Below the pieces are notes generated by a model that was not told where the DNA came from, did not search any database, and was given only the letters and a program-made list of their open reading frames with translations. Positions 28,673-37,475 of a stretch of DNA of 64,000 nt are shown here, in pieces. The stretch's first letter is position 1. Every line of letters begins with the position of its first letter. Position numbers and translations under genes: made by a program. The stretch comes from Odoribacter sp. Z80 (GTDB taxonomy: Bacteria; Bacteroidota; Bacteroidia; Bacteroidales; Marinifilaceae): positions 186,001-250,000 of the forward strand of contig NZ_QWEL01000001.1 in the NCBI RefSeq assembly GCF_009935865.1, given 5' to 3'.

Positions 28673-30169
28673 TTATTTTTTGAATATATCTTCTTTTTCC
28701 TGAGGTTTCTTTTCAATGTGCCATTGGAAATCTTTTAGAAATTGTTCTTCTGTTTGTACCATAAACAAGGGGTTTAACTGACCTTCCACTTTGGTAATGA
28801 AAACAATATCTTTTACTTTCTTTTGTTCCAGAAAGATTTTGATGGTGGAACTGACAGTCTTGTCTAATCCGATAATTACTCCTTTGTCATCCGGGTAATA
28901 GAGGGCTTCTCCGCTGCCATCTACAAATACAAGTTGAAGTTCGTTATGTTGGACGTGACCTGTCATATTCCTGCCTTTGATTTGGTTAAACATGACAGAA
29001 TCCAGCTGGTTTATAATCATTGCTTTATTATTCAGATGAAACAGGTCCACCTGGTTGTTCCGGAGGTGCATATCAATGTCCGTGGCAGTCAATTGGTTGC
29101 CACTGGCCCATACAATAGGCGACCGGTAGAGAAAAACGGTGGAATCTGCTGTAGGGAAGACCATGGAATCACATACCCCCTGTAAATCGGTACTGTAAAA
29201 TTTGGTGTTATAGTAGGCCTTCATGATATTATGTCCCAGGGTGTCTTTATTGACGGACAGAGTATCTCCGTGGATAAAGAGGGAATCTGATTCATTAACC
29301 AGAATCAGCAGTGCTCTTTCGGTGATAAAGGCATAATCGTTATTTTTTAAAATTTCCCCGTAATTTCCCTCGATAATTACATTGTTCAAGGTATCGTAAA
29401 GATGGATATTTTGGTGTAAAGAGGCTGTACTGGAGAGACTGTCAACAACGATGGTATCTGCTGAGCCCCAATAAGTGTCGTAAGTCAGTTTATTGTTTTT
29501 ATAAAGTTCCGCATGAGCTGTTAAAGAGTTATACCAGCCGTTTTCCGAGTATAGGGTGCGGTTGTCTCCGTAAATATAGGTCGGCCCCAATATAGTGATC
29601 AGTTTGGTTTCTGTCTGGTATTTGAGTGTATCGGAATACATCGTATATTGAGGAGTGTAGACCTTGACGCTGTCCTTGAAAAACATCTCGTTGGATGCGA
29701 CGTAATAATAGCCGATGTTGCTGATTAAGGTGTTGATGGTGTCTTTGATGGTACCACCGTCAAAATAATAACCGATACGCCGGGCAGCATCATAATCCAG
29801 AAAATTTGTAGTCAGGGTAATTTGCGGATCTTTCATGATGACATTGTTTCTGACTTTAGCCAGTTCCGTATCACCGTTATAAGTCATAAAGTCGCCCCAC
29901 AAGTTCAGTGTATCGTTTTGAATCACATGAACATTGCCGAAGGCTTCCACATAATTACTGTCCTGATATTGATGGAGGCTGTCACAAAACATCAGCATAT
30001 TTTTATGTTGCAGCTCTACCTGGCCAATCAGACGGTTCAGGTGGTGCTTGGTATCTATAACGGTGCTGTCGGAATTCAGAATATAGATAACCGCTTTGTC
30101 TTGTGCCTTGCCGGACAGATAGCATCCAATCACGAGACAAATGAAAATTAATAGTGTTTTGCTACACAT
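28673..30169 (-). CDS. OstA/LptA-like periplasmic protein
   Basis: 498 residues. A signal peptide (KTLLIFICLVIGCYLSGKAQ) is followed by an OstA_2/LptA-type beta-jellyroll: repeated short strands with motifs such as NRLIGQVELQHKNMLMFCDS and EAFGNVHVIQNDTLNLWGDF, continuing as about twenty similar strands. LptA-type proteins bridge LPS across the periplasm, and this Bacteroidota OstA-like form is thought to help lipopolysaccharide export; that role is inferred from the fold. It ends a four-gene minus-strand run (PPIase, SurA, MoxR, OstA-like), 12 bases after moxR. Confidence 0.85.
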   Translation of the reverse strand: MCSKTLLIFICLVIGCYLSGKAQDKAVIYILNSDSTVIDTKHHLNRLIGQVELQHKNMLMFCDSLHQYQDSNYVEAFGNVHVIQNDTLNLWGDFMTYNGDTELAKVRNNVIMKDPQITLTTNFLDYDAARRIGYYFDGGTIKDTINTLISNIGYYYVASNEMFFKDSVKVYTPQYTMYSDTLKYQTETKLITILGPTYIYGDNRTLYSENGWYNSLTAHAELYKNNKLTYDTYWGSADTIVVDSLSSTASLHQNIHLYDTLNNVIIEGNYGEILKNNDYAFITERALLILVNESDSLFIHGDTLSVNKDTLGHNIMKAYYNTKFYSTDLQGVCDSMVFPTADSTVFLYRSPIVWASGNQLTATDIDMHLRNNQVDLFHLNNKAMIINQLDSVMFNQIKGRNMTGHVQHNELQLVFVDGSGEALYYPDDKGVIIGLDKTVSSTIKIFLEQKKVKDIVFITKVEGQLNPLFMVQTEEQFLKDFQWHIEKKPQEKEDIFKK

Positions 30170-30181
30170 TCTGCTGATTCT

Positions 30182-31141
30182 TTATTTTATAAATTCCCGG
30201 ATGAGATTTTCTACCTGCAGGTGCTCAGCTTCTGCTTTATAATTTCTGAAAATACGGTGGCGAAGTATGGCTTCTGCCACGTTTTTTACATCTTCCAGAT
30301 CGGGGGAATATTTCCCTTGCAAAGCAGCCCGGGTTTTAGCACCGGCAACCAGGAATTGGGAGGCCCGCGGACCTGCTCCCCAGTTCAGATATTGGTCAGC
30401 CATAGGGTGGGAACCGGGGCGTCCCGGCCGGGTTTTAGCAACCAGTTTTACGGCATATTCCGTAATGGGTTTGGGAACAGGCATCTGCCGGATAACTGCC
30501 TGATATTTCAGGATTTCTTCACCACTGATAATTCGGTTCAGTTTTCCGGATTCCTGTCCGGTGGTATTTTCCACAATGGCTATTTCTTCTGCTTCTGTCG
30601 GATAGTCCAGGATTACGCTGAACATGAAACGGTCCAGCTGGGCTTCTGGCAGGGGATAGGTACCTTCCTGTTCTATCGGGTTTTGTGTGGCCAGTACGAA
30701 GAATGGCTGTGCCAATGGGCGGGTGGCTCCGGCCGCTGTTACTTCCCGTTCTTGCATCGCTTCCAGCAGGGCACTTTGCGTTTTCGGGGGAGTACGGTTA
30801 ATTTCGTCTGCTAAAATGATATTGGCGAAAAGTGGTCCTTTGACAAAACGGAATTCTCTGTTCTGGTCCAGAATCTCCGTACCTATGATGTCCGAAGGCA
30901 TCAGGTCGGGAGTAAACTGGATGCGTTTGTAGTCCAACTCCAACGTTTCAGAGATAGCTGTAACCATTAAAGTTTTAGCCAAGCCGGGAACTCCGATGAG
31001 CAGGCAATGGCCGTTGCTGAATATGGAAATCAGGATTTTATCGATGACTTCTTCCTGGCCGACAATTTTACGGGATATTTCTTTTTTTAAATCTTCATAT
31101 TTCAGTTTTAGCTGATCGATCAGTTTGGCTTGCTCTTCCAT
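30182..31141 (-). CDS. MoxR-family AAA+ ATPase
   Basis: 319 residues from the ATG at 31141; a TTG three codons upstream is the only other start. Walker A is [14 protein letters not shown] and Walker [21 protein letters not shown], with sensor [21 protein letters not shown]-terminal lid domain from about 230. MoxR proteins are chaperone-like ATPases, usually next to von Willebrand-domain and DUF58 partners. None of those lies here; the neighbours are SurA-type chaperones and an OstA-like protein, which suggests a link to envelope biogenesis. The specific client is unknown. Confidence 0.92.
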   Translation of the reverse strand: MEEQAKLIDQLKLKYEDLKKEISRKIVGQEEVIDKILISIFSNGHCLLIGVPGLAKTLMVTAISETLELDYKRIQFTPDLMPSDIIGTEILDQNREFRFVKGPLFANIILADEINRTPPKTQSALLEAMQEREVTAAGATRPLAQPFFVLATQNPIEQEGTYPLPEAQLDRFMFSVILDYPTEAEEIAIVENTTGQESGKLNRIISGEEILKYQAVIRQMPVPKPITEYAVKLVAKTRPGRPGSHPMADQYLNWGAGPRASQFLVAGAKTRAALQGKYSPDLEDVKNVAEAILRHRIFRNYKAEAEHLQVENLIREFIK

Positions 31142-31170
31142 GATATTCAATTAAGTAACAGGCGTTTGCT

Positions 31171-32508
31171 TTATTTAATCCATCCGTCATAACGGAATTT
31201 TCCGTTTTTATATTCTTCGTCGATATGGACGTAAGTAGTGGCTTGTTTTTCTTTTATCCATTTTTCCAGTTTGTCCATTTGTTTCTCATTTTGCAGCATG
31301 AGTTCAAAATTCAGCCAGTCATCGTCCAGGTTAGCCTTATGCTGAGGATAAAATGCCTTTACTTTGATAATTTTATATTCTTCTCTTCCTTCTGAATAGC
31401 TGACAAAAGGTTCTGAGATTTCTCCTGGTTTAAGGTGATTTACTACTCTGCCCATTTCTGCCGGAATCTCTGTCCTGGCAATTTTGGCTTCCGCAGTCTG
31501 GGGTGCTGCATAGAGTCCGCCGTTATTCCGGGTTTTCTTGTCTGTTGAGAAATAAAATGCAGCCTCTTCAAAAGTCATTTTACCGTCCTGGATGTATTGG
31601 CGGATGGTATCAAGACGGTGCATTGCTTCTTCTTTCTCGGTTGGCGACACTTTGGGTTGTAATAAAATGTGGCGGACATTTACTTTTTCACCTTGGCGGT
31701 CAATCAACTGGATAATGTGAAAACCGTATTCTGATTCAACGATTTTGGATATTTTCCCCGGTTTGAGGCTAAATGCTGCTTCCGCAAAAGCGGGATCTAA
31801 CGATTTTCGCGTCATATATCCCAGTTCACCTCCGCGGGTGGCGGAACCGTCTTCTGAATACAAAACAGCTATGGTGTTAAAAGTTTTTTCTCCTTTTTGT
31901 ATCTGGTCCCGGTATTCCCGTAGCTGTTCCCGTATACGTTCTTTTTCCGCATCGCTGATGTTGGGACGTAAGACAATCTGTTGTAACTCGTATCTGTCGG
32001 GCATATCCGGCAGACTATCTTTGGGTAGTTTTTTGAAATAAGCTCGTACTTCAGAAGGGGTGACCCGGATTTTTTCCACTATTTTTTGTTGCATTTGCTC
32101 TGTGATCAAGCGCTCCCGTATTTGTCCGCGCATTTCGTCCTTAATTTCCTGAAGCGGTTTGCCGAAGAAACTTTCCAGGCGTTCCTGGGAGCCGGCGTTA
32201 CTGATGAAGTACTCGATTTGGTTGCTTACTGCATTTTCTACTTCTTCTTCTGTCACAGATATACTGTCTACCTGGGCTTGTGCCAGTAACAGTTTTTGGA
32301 TAAGTTGCTGCTCCAGTAATTCAGTCCTGTAATTGGCCGAAGAAGAAATCAATCCTCGTCCCTGTTCCTGTAAAAAAGCATTTTCAATATCTGATTTTAA
32401 GATGATTTCTTCTCCAACGATAGCCACTACTTTGTCAATGACATTTTTCTGAGAGAAGAGTACGCAGAAATGAAATGAGAAGACAAGTAAAAATAAATAC
32501 TTTTTCAT
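31171..32508 (-). CDS. SurA-like periplasmic peptidylprolyl isomerase
   Basis: 445 residues. A signal peptide (LFLLVFSFHFCVLFS) is followed by an N-terminal SurA chaperone domain (DKVVAIVGEEIILKSDIENA, about 22-170). Two parvulin-type PPIase domains follow: about 178-270, with YSEDGSATRGGELGYMTRKS and YGFHIIQLIDRQGEKVNVRH, then about 275-370 with FSTDKKTRNNGG. It is the outer-membrane-protein folding factor of this cluster. It lies 85 bases after another PPIase-like lipoprotein gene and 29 bases before moxR. Confidence 0.9.
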   Translation of the reverse strand: MKKYLFLLVFSFHFCVLFSQKNVIDKVVAIVGEEIILKSDIENAFLQEQGRGLISSSANYRTELLEQQLIQKLLLAQAQVDSISVTEEEVENAVSNQIEYFISNAGSQERLESFFGKPLQEIKDEMRGQIRERLITEQMQQKIVEKIRVTPSEVRAYFKKLPKDSLPDMPDRYELQQIVLRPNISDAEKERIREQLREYRDQIQKGEKTFNTIAVLYSEDGSATRGGELGYMTRKSLDPAFAEAAFSLKPGKISKIVESEYGFHIIQLIDRQGEKVNVRHILLQPKVSPTEKEEAMHRLDTIRQYIQDGKMTFEEAAFYFSTDKKTRNNGGLYAAPQTAEAKIARTEIPAEMGRVVNHLKPGEISEPFVSYSEGREEYKIIKVKAFYPQHKANLDDDWLNFELMLQNEKQMDKLEKWIKEKQATTYVHIDEEYKNGKFRYDGWIK

Positions 32509-32593
32509 ATAATTGATTTTACAAAATTGAAGGCTCTTTTTGAGCCCTCTAAGCTACTATTTTTATTTAAAATAGAGAAGTCCGGTCTGTAGT

Positions 32594-33430
32594 TTAGTAA
32601 ATTTTTACATAATTCTTCCTAAGTCCTTCCTGGTTTATTTGTTTTTCCAGTTCATTCTCAAAAGAGAGCTTCTTTTTATATTTCAGGATTAATGTAATTT
32701 CATTTCGGACGTAATCCAAAGGCGCGATTGTCTGTTCTCTTTTGATTTCATTGATTTTCAGAAAATAGTAATTTTTATCATCTTCTTTTTCAATGTTTTT
32801 CAATGTCAGGATTTCTTTTGCCAGAGTGTTGAAATCCCCTGGAATTAAGTTCAGCAGGTATTTCACTTCCATCCACCGATTCTGGAAATTATCGTATTTA
32901 TGGGCATGGGTCAGACAGTAGTCTTCAAGATTTTCCTGGTCTTCCGCTTTATCAGACTTATTCCATTTTCTCACCTGGGTCAGGTTAGATACTGTTTTAG
33001 GCAGAATAAAAAACACTGCTTTTACGATAGGAGTGGCCAAGATAAAGTTATTTTCGTTTTTATGGTAGTATGCTTCAATTTCTTTGTCGTCAATATCTCC
33101 TACTAAGCGTTGGGCAATCAGCTTTTGTTTATAATGGTGAATTAGTAAAGTAGTCCGGTATTCATCCACTTGTTTTTGTATATCTATTTCTTCTCCGGAA
33201 AGGTTTTCAATGGCTTTGTGAAGCAGGAGTTTTTGGGTTACCCAGTTCCGGATATAGTTTTGGGCCATGATGATACTGTCCTCCGAAGGAGTGTCGGGAG
33301 GGATAAAATTTGCAACCTCCGACTTATAAAGGTTTGTTTCAAAAACCCGGGCAGCCGGTTGATTGGCCGGTTGTGACGGATGGCAGGCATATAGTAAAAC
33401 AGAAAAAAGGAGTAGGGATATGATTTTCAT
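32594..33430 (-). CDS. SurA/PPIase-like lipoprotein
   Basis: 278 residues from the ATG at 33430, which starts a lipoprotein signal with lipobox LYAC; an upstream start would put 18 residues before the signal. The N-terminal region (SIIMAQNYIRNWVTQKLLLH) and DIDDKEIEAYYHKNENNFIL follow SurA-like helical patterns. The C-terminal region has no clear parvulin active-site motif, so it is more likely a chaperone than an active isomerase. First gene of the run ending with the OstA-like gene, divergent from recQ. Confidence 0.75.
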   Translation of the reverse strand: MKIISLLLFSVLLYACHPSQPANQPAARVFETNLYKSEVANFIPPDTPSEDSIIMAQNYIRNWVTQKLLLHKAIENLSGEEIDIQKQVDEYRTTLLIHHYKQKLIAQRLVGDIDDKEIEAYYHKNENNFILATPIVKAVFFILPKTVSNLTQVRKWNKSDKAEDQENLEDYCLTHAHKYDNFQNRWMEVKYLLNLIPGDFNTLAKEILTLKNIEKEDDKNYYFLKINEIKREQTIAPLDYVRNEITLILKYKKKLSFENELEKQINQEGLRKNYVKIY

Positions 33431-33486
33431 TTTACACTTTATTTTTACACCTGGGCGAAAGTAGTAAATTATTTTCAATTTCATTG

Positions 33487-33494
33487 TATCTTTG
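33487..33494 (+). promoter_or_regulatory. Putative -7 element for recQ
   Basis: TATCTTTG fits TAnnTTTG, 52 bases before the recQ ATG at 33546. A weaker minus-strand match (TACTTTCG at 33463-33456) may serve the divergent PPIase gene. Confidence 0.45.
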
Positions 33495-33545
33495 TTTTAT
33501 GGTTTCAGAAGGGAACCGTTGGAATGTTGAGAATCGGAAAATGGA

Positions 33546-35450
33546 ATGAGCATGGAAGAAATCCGGCAAATCTTAAAGCAATATTGGGGATACGAGCAGT
33601 TCCGCAGCCTGCAGGAAGACATTATTCTGTCGGTACTGTCCGGAAAAGATACCCTTGCCCTGATGCCTACCGGAGGAGGAAAATCAATAACCTATCAGGT
33701 GCCGGGAATTCTGCTGGAAGGAGTTTGTCTTGTGATTACTCCGTTGATAGCCTTAATGAAGGACCAGGTGGAAGGCCTGCAAAAGAGAATGATTGCTGCT
33801 GAAGCGATTTATACGGGTATGTCTTCTGAGCGGGTGGAGTCGGCGATAAACAAAGCCATCGGAGGGAAAGTCAAATTCCTGTATATCTCGCCGGAGCGGT
33901 TGGCTTCCGAATCGTTTCGCTGCCGTTTAAAACAAATGCCTCTTTCATTATTAGCAGTGGATGAAGCTCATTGTATATCCCAGTGGGGATATGATTTCCG
34001 GCCTTCTTACCTGAGAATTGCTGAAATTCGTTCCTGGTTTCCCCGGATGGTAGTACTGGCATTGACGGCTACGGCCACCCCGCGGGTTGCCGACGATATA
34101 CAGCGTCATCTGAAGTTTACAGAGTTTCATGTACTTTCAAAAAGTTTTCGTCGGGAAAATATTTCATATGTGGTGCGTAAGGCAAATGATAAATTGGGTG
34201 AATTACTTCATATTCTTTCCAAATTGCAGGCCAGTGCCATCGTCTATGTCCGTAAGCGGGCAAGTACTGAAGAGTTGGCCCGCTTTCTTATGGAGAAAGG
34301 GATTCCTGCTGACTTTTATCACGCTGGTCTGAATGCTTTGCAACGGGAAAAGAAGCAGGAAGACTGGAAAAATAATGTTTTTCCGGTGATGGTTGCTACG
34401 AATGCTTTCGGTATGGGAATAGACAAGCCGGATGTGCGTATTGTGGTCCATTTTGATATTCCGGATAGTCCGGAGGCTTATTTCCAGGAAGCGGGTAGAG
34501 CCGGTAGGGATGGGGGCCGGGCTTATGCAGTATTGTTATATAATGAGGCTTCCCTGACGGCTTTTAGGAAAAGGATAACTCAGGGATTTCCGGAGAAATC
34601 CTATATCCGGAAAGTTTATCAGGCCGCCGGCGATTTTTTGGGGGTGGAGGAAGGCGGTGGCAATGGCTATGCTTTTGAATTTGATCCTGAAGTATTTGCC
34701 AGGACTTTTAAATTAGACTACGGTCAGGTAGTGTCTGCTCTTAAAATCCTTCAGGTGGCAGGCTATCTGGAATTGACCACTGACGTCAGGACCCGGTCGC
34801 GTATTAGTTTTCTCGTTATTCGTGACCAGCTTTATAAAATAGAGTTGAATGATTCCTTTTTGGAACATTTGATGGAGTTTATTCTGCGTACTTTTTCGGG
34901 GGTTTTTGTGCAGTATGTCTATGTGGATGAACAATTGTTGGCTGAGCGTTTAGGAGTCACACGCCAGGAAGTATATCATGGTTTGCTGACTTTGGCTAAA
35001 AGAAAGATTATCGGTTATATCCCGGGCAACGACCGTCCTTATTTAGTCTACCATCAACCGCGGGTTCCGTCTTCTTACCTGCATCTTGACCGGAATGCTT
35101 ATGAAGACCGGAAACATGTTTTTGCTTCTAAAATTGAGAAGATGGCGGAATATATAGAAAAAGAGGAGGGGTGCCGCCAGCTTTATCTGATGGAATATTT
35201 CGGACAAAAAGAAAAACAAGTTTGCGGAATATGCGATTATTGTCTTGGACGGAAAAAAATTTCCCGGAAAGAGAAAGATAAAACGGATATGGCCATTCTT
35301 GCGGTTTTACAGGAACAGGACCGGGAGGTAAAAGAGGTTGTCTATCGGGTAGAGGGCCAACGGGAAATGGTGATTGAACGCATCCGGCATCTGCTGGAAG
35401 AAGGAAAGATATTCTATAAATCTCCTACTGTGCTTGCTTTGAAGCGGTGA
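33546..35450 (+). CDS. recQ: RecQ-family ATP-dependent DNA helicase
   Basis: 634 residues. 3'-5' superfamily 2 helicase in recombination and fork repair. Motif I is LMPTGGGKSITYQV, motif II VDEAHCISQWGYDFRPSY, motif III LALTATATPRV, motif VI YFQEAGRAGRDGG. The RecQ zinc site in the RQC region (GCRQLYLMEYFG, then CGICDYCLGRK) is present. No C-terminal HRDC domain is apparent; the tail is a short winged-helix-like segment. Bacteroidota often carry more than one RecQ, so the symbol means family only. An in-frame ATG at 33552 is an equally good start. Confidence 0.9.
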   Translation: MSMEEIRQILKQYWGYEQFRSLQEDIILSVLSGKDTLALMPTGGGKSITYQVPGILLEGVCLVITPLIALMKDQVEGLQKRMIAAEAIYTGMSSERVESAINKAIGGKVKFLYISPERLASESFRCRLKQMPLSLLAVDEAHCISQWGYDFRPSYLRIAEIRSWFPRMVVLALTATATPRVADDIQRHLKFTEFHVLSKSFRRENISYVVRKANDKLGELLHILSKLQASAIVYVRKRASTEELARFLMEKGIPADFYHAGLNALQREKKQEDWKNNVFPVMVATNAFGMGIDKPDVRIVVHFDIPDSPEAYFQEAGRAGRDGGRAYAVLLYNEASLTAFRKRITQGFPEKSYIRKVYQAAGDFLGVEEGGGNGYAFEFDPEVFARTFKLDYGQVVSALKILQVAGYLELTTDVRTRSRISFLVIRDQLYKIELNDSFLEHLMEFILRTFSGVFVQYVYVDEQLLAERLGVTRQEVYHGLLTLAKRKIIGYIPGNDRPYLVYHQPRVPSSYLHLDRNAYEDRKHVFASKIEKMAEYIEKEEGCRQLYLMEYFGQKEKQVCGICDYCLGRKKISRKEKDKTDMAILAVLQEQDREVKEVVYRVEGQREMVIERIRHLLEEGKIFYKSPTVLALKR

Positions 35451-36248
35451 TTAAACACCGGTTTTATTGCCGAACAGGGAAATATGCAACCGGTCGCAGT
35501 ATCTCCATCCGTTCCGGATACAATGTGTCAGTACCTCGCGTGTATTTATTCGTATTAATTCGGGGGTTGCACCTAAAGGCATCAGCAAAACATCTTCCGG
35601 TTTCCATCCTTGGAGTCGGGAGAGCAACTGCCGGATTTCTTCTGCATCTTTCTTGCAGGAATAGACAAATTTCAATTGAAAATCTTTCCCGCAGGAGGAG
35701 GCAAACCGGATAAAATTCTGAATGGTGGTGACGGAAAAGAGCGGTTTGCCGGAACAGGAGGAATGGGAGGCGGATAATTTCGGCGACAAACTGAATAAAT
35801 CAATGTACCGGGCAACCTTTTCATCAAACAGGGTGCCGTTGGTTTCCAGGGTAATGTGGTATTTACGTTCTTTTTTCAACTTTTCGCATAGCTGTTCCAG
35901 TTCCTGGGCCTGTAACAGTGGCTCTCCTCCGGTAATGACAAGATGCCTGATGGAGTCTGTATTCTGAAGGACGAGGGAACAAATGTCATTAACAGATTTG
36001 GTTTGTACATTCTGCAACTCATAAGCGGCGTAGGACGTGTCGCAAGGCACCTGCACGTTGTTTGGTAATGTCCAGCAACAATGCAGGTTACAACCTGCCA
36101 GACGGATAAACAGGGAAGGTACACCACACAATTTACCTTCTCCTTGTATAGTTCCGGGGATGTCCAGCCCGGAAGCCGGAGAAATGGGGAGGGGATGTCC
36201 GTGTTGGTCTTTCGTAATGGGAAAAATTCCGTCTTTAGCGATTTTCAT
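35451..36248 (-). CDS. queE: 7-carboxy-7-deazaguanine synthase QueE with an unusual cluster loop
   Basis: 265 residues. Radical SAM ring contraction of CPH4 to 7-carboxy-7-deazaguanine in queuosine synthesis. IQGEGKLCGVPSLFIRLAG precedes the cluster loop. The usual CNLxCxWCDT is split: GCNLHCCW is followed by nine extra residues (TLPNNVQVP) and then CDTSYAAYE, giving C53-x3-C57-x11-C69 with an extra Cys58. The rest is ordinary (VITGGEPLLQAQELEQL, HITLETNGTLFDEKVA, DLFSLSPKLSAS). It overlaps queD by 14 bases. Its stop codon directly abuts the recQ stop on the other strand with no bases between. Confidence 0.9.
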   Translation of the reverse strand: MKIAKDGIFPITKDQHGHPLPISPASGLDIPGTIQGEGKLCGVPSLFIRLAGCNLHCCWTLPNNVQVPCDTSYAAYELQNVQTKSVNDICSLVLQNTDSIRHLVITGGEPLLQAQELEQLCEKLKKERKYHITLETNGTLFDEKVARYIDLFSLSPKLSASHSSCSGKPLFSVTTIQNFIRFASSCGKDFQLKFVYSCKKDAEEIRQLLSRLQGWKPEDVLLMPLGATPELIRINTREVLTHCIRNGWRYCDRLHISLFGNKTGV

Positions 36249-36792
36249 AAGAAAAAGTTTTGAGCTTGTCCCACCACTCCTGGTTTATCCAGCCTGCTGT
36301 TATATCCGGAGAAAACAACAGGTCATCCATGCGAAAGTTCACCCACGAAAGGTCCTCCCGGAATGCTTCCGCGTAGCCTGTGGCTGTTTCGTGTACCCTC
36401 ACCGAGTAGAGCCGGATATTGCCTTCTCCGTTCAGACGTTCTGTATGCCGGAATATCTGGTCTATTATATAGAAAAACAGCAGGGCATATCCTTCGGCAG
36501 AAGGAGATACAGGGATTTCTACAACTCTTTTATTATAACGGTAAATAAAGTCTTTAAATTCCTGGTTTTCCCGGTTCCACAGGGAATAAGAATGGTCAAA
36601 ACTTTCGATGAATTCTTTCACTTGTTTTAACCGGCAGAAGTCCATGACCATATAGCCGTTGTCCAATCGGTCGGAGGTAATGAACACTTCAACGATATAA
36701 GAATGCCCGTGTATGTTTTCCCGGCACCGTTGAGAGGTACAATTGCGGACAATGTGGGCACCTTCAAACTTGAATTGTTTACGGATAATCAT
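36235..36792 (-). CDS. queD: 6-carboxy-5,6,7,8-tetrahydropterin synthase family (QueD-like)
   Basis: 185 residues from the ATG at 36792, which overlaps the queC stop as ATGA. It converts 7,8-dihydroneopterin triphosphate to CPH4, the QueE substrate. Zinc ligands are His13 (FEGAHIV) and His28/His30 (IHGH). The catalytic region reads CRENIHGHSY: Cys23 is four residues from HGH rather than three, and Glu25 occupies the E-x2-HGH position seen in PTPS-III enzymes. The downstream FDHSYSLW and VRVHETATGYAEA are conserved. It is longer than most QueD proteins. Its place between queC and queE supports the queuosine role; a folate-type side activity is possible. Confidence 0.85.
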   Translation of the reverse strand: MIIRKQFKFEGAHIVRNCTSQRCRENIHGHSYIVEVFITSDRLDNGYMVMDFCRLKQVKEFIESFDHSYSLWNRENQEFKDFIYRYNKRVVEIPVSPSAEGYALLFFYIIDQIFRHTERLNGEGNIRLYSVRVHETATGYAEAFREDLSWVNFRMDDLLFSPDITAGWINQEWWDKLKTFSYENR

Positions 36793-37475
36793 GACTTGGT
36801 TGTATGAACGGTTAACGGGTCGTTTACACCTGCCTCGGCAAATGCTTTTGCCCGGAGCAGGCAACTGTCGCAGGTTCCGCAGGGGGAATCACCGCCTCTG
36901 TAACAAGTCCAGGTGAGACTGAAATCTACTCCCAGTTTCAGGCCCAGTTTTACTTCTTCTGCTTTGGTCATGTGCATAAAGGGAGCATGGATGGTAATGT
37001 GGTGCTTTTTTTCGGCTCCTGTCACTGTGCCAAGGTTAATGGCCTGTTCCATTGCCCGGATAAATTCTTCCCGGCAGTCTACGTAGCCTGAATAATCCAC
37101 TTCGCTCACTCCGATGTAGATGTCCGTGATGTCCAATGCATCCGCCCAGGATGCAGCAACAGAGAGAAAGACCATGTTTCTTGCCGGAACGTAGGTCGTC
37201 GGGATGTCCTGGCGGTCCACTTTTCCGTTTTCCACTTCCATTTCCGGATCGGTCAGCGCGCATCCCTGCCATTGGTTTAGCAAGAGGGTTACTACCTTGT
37301 GTTCTTTAACTTGGGCTGCCCGGGCTATGGCCTGTGCGCTTTGTAATTCTTTGTCGTGTTTCTGTCCGTATTGGAAAGTGAGTGCATAAATTTCATCGAA
37401 TCCCTCACTTTTGGCTAGATATAAGGCAGTGGTAGAATCCAGACCACCCGATAATAATACAATAGCTTTTTTCAT
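36789..37475 (-). CDS. queC: 7-cyano-7-deazaguanine synthase QueC
   Basis: 228 residues, normal length. It converts 7-carboxy-7-deazaguanine to preQ0 with ATP and ammonia. The PP-loop is VLLSGGLDSTTALYLAK. The zinc-binding cysteines lie at the end (CYRGGDSPCGTCDSCLLRAKAF). The substrate segment is VPARNMVFLSVAASWA. Both ends overlap by 4 bases in ATGA form, with the GH110 gene upstream and queD downstream, so translational coupling is likely. Confidence 0.96.
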   Translation of the reverse strand: MKKAIVLLSGGLDSTTALYLAKSEGFDEIYALTFQYGQKHDKELQSAQAIARAAQVKEHKVVTLLLNQWQGCALTDPEMEVENGKVDRQDIPTTYVPARNMVFLSVAASWADALDITDIYIGVSEVDYSGYVDCREEFIRAMEQAINLGTVTGAEKKHHITIHAPFMHMTKAEEVKLGLKLGVDFSLTWTCYRGGDSPCGTCDSCLLRAKAFAEAGVNDPLTVHTTKS

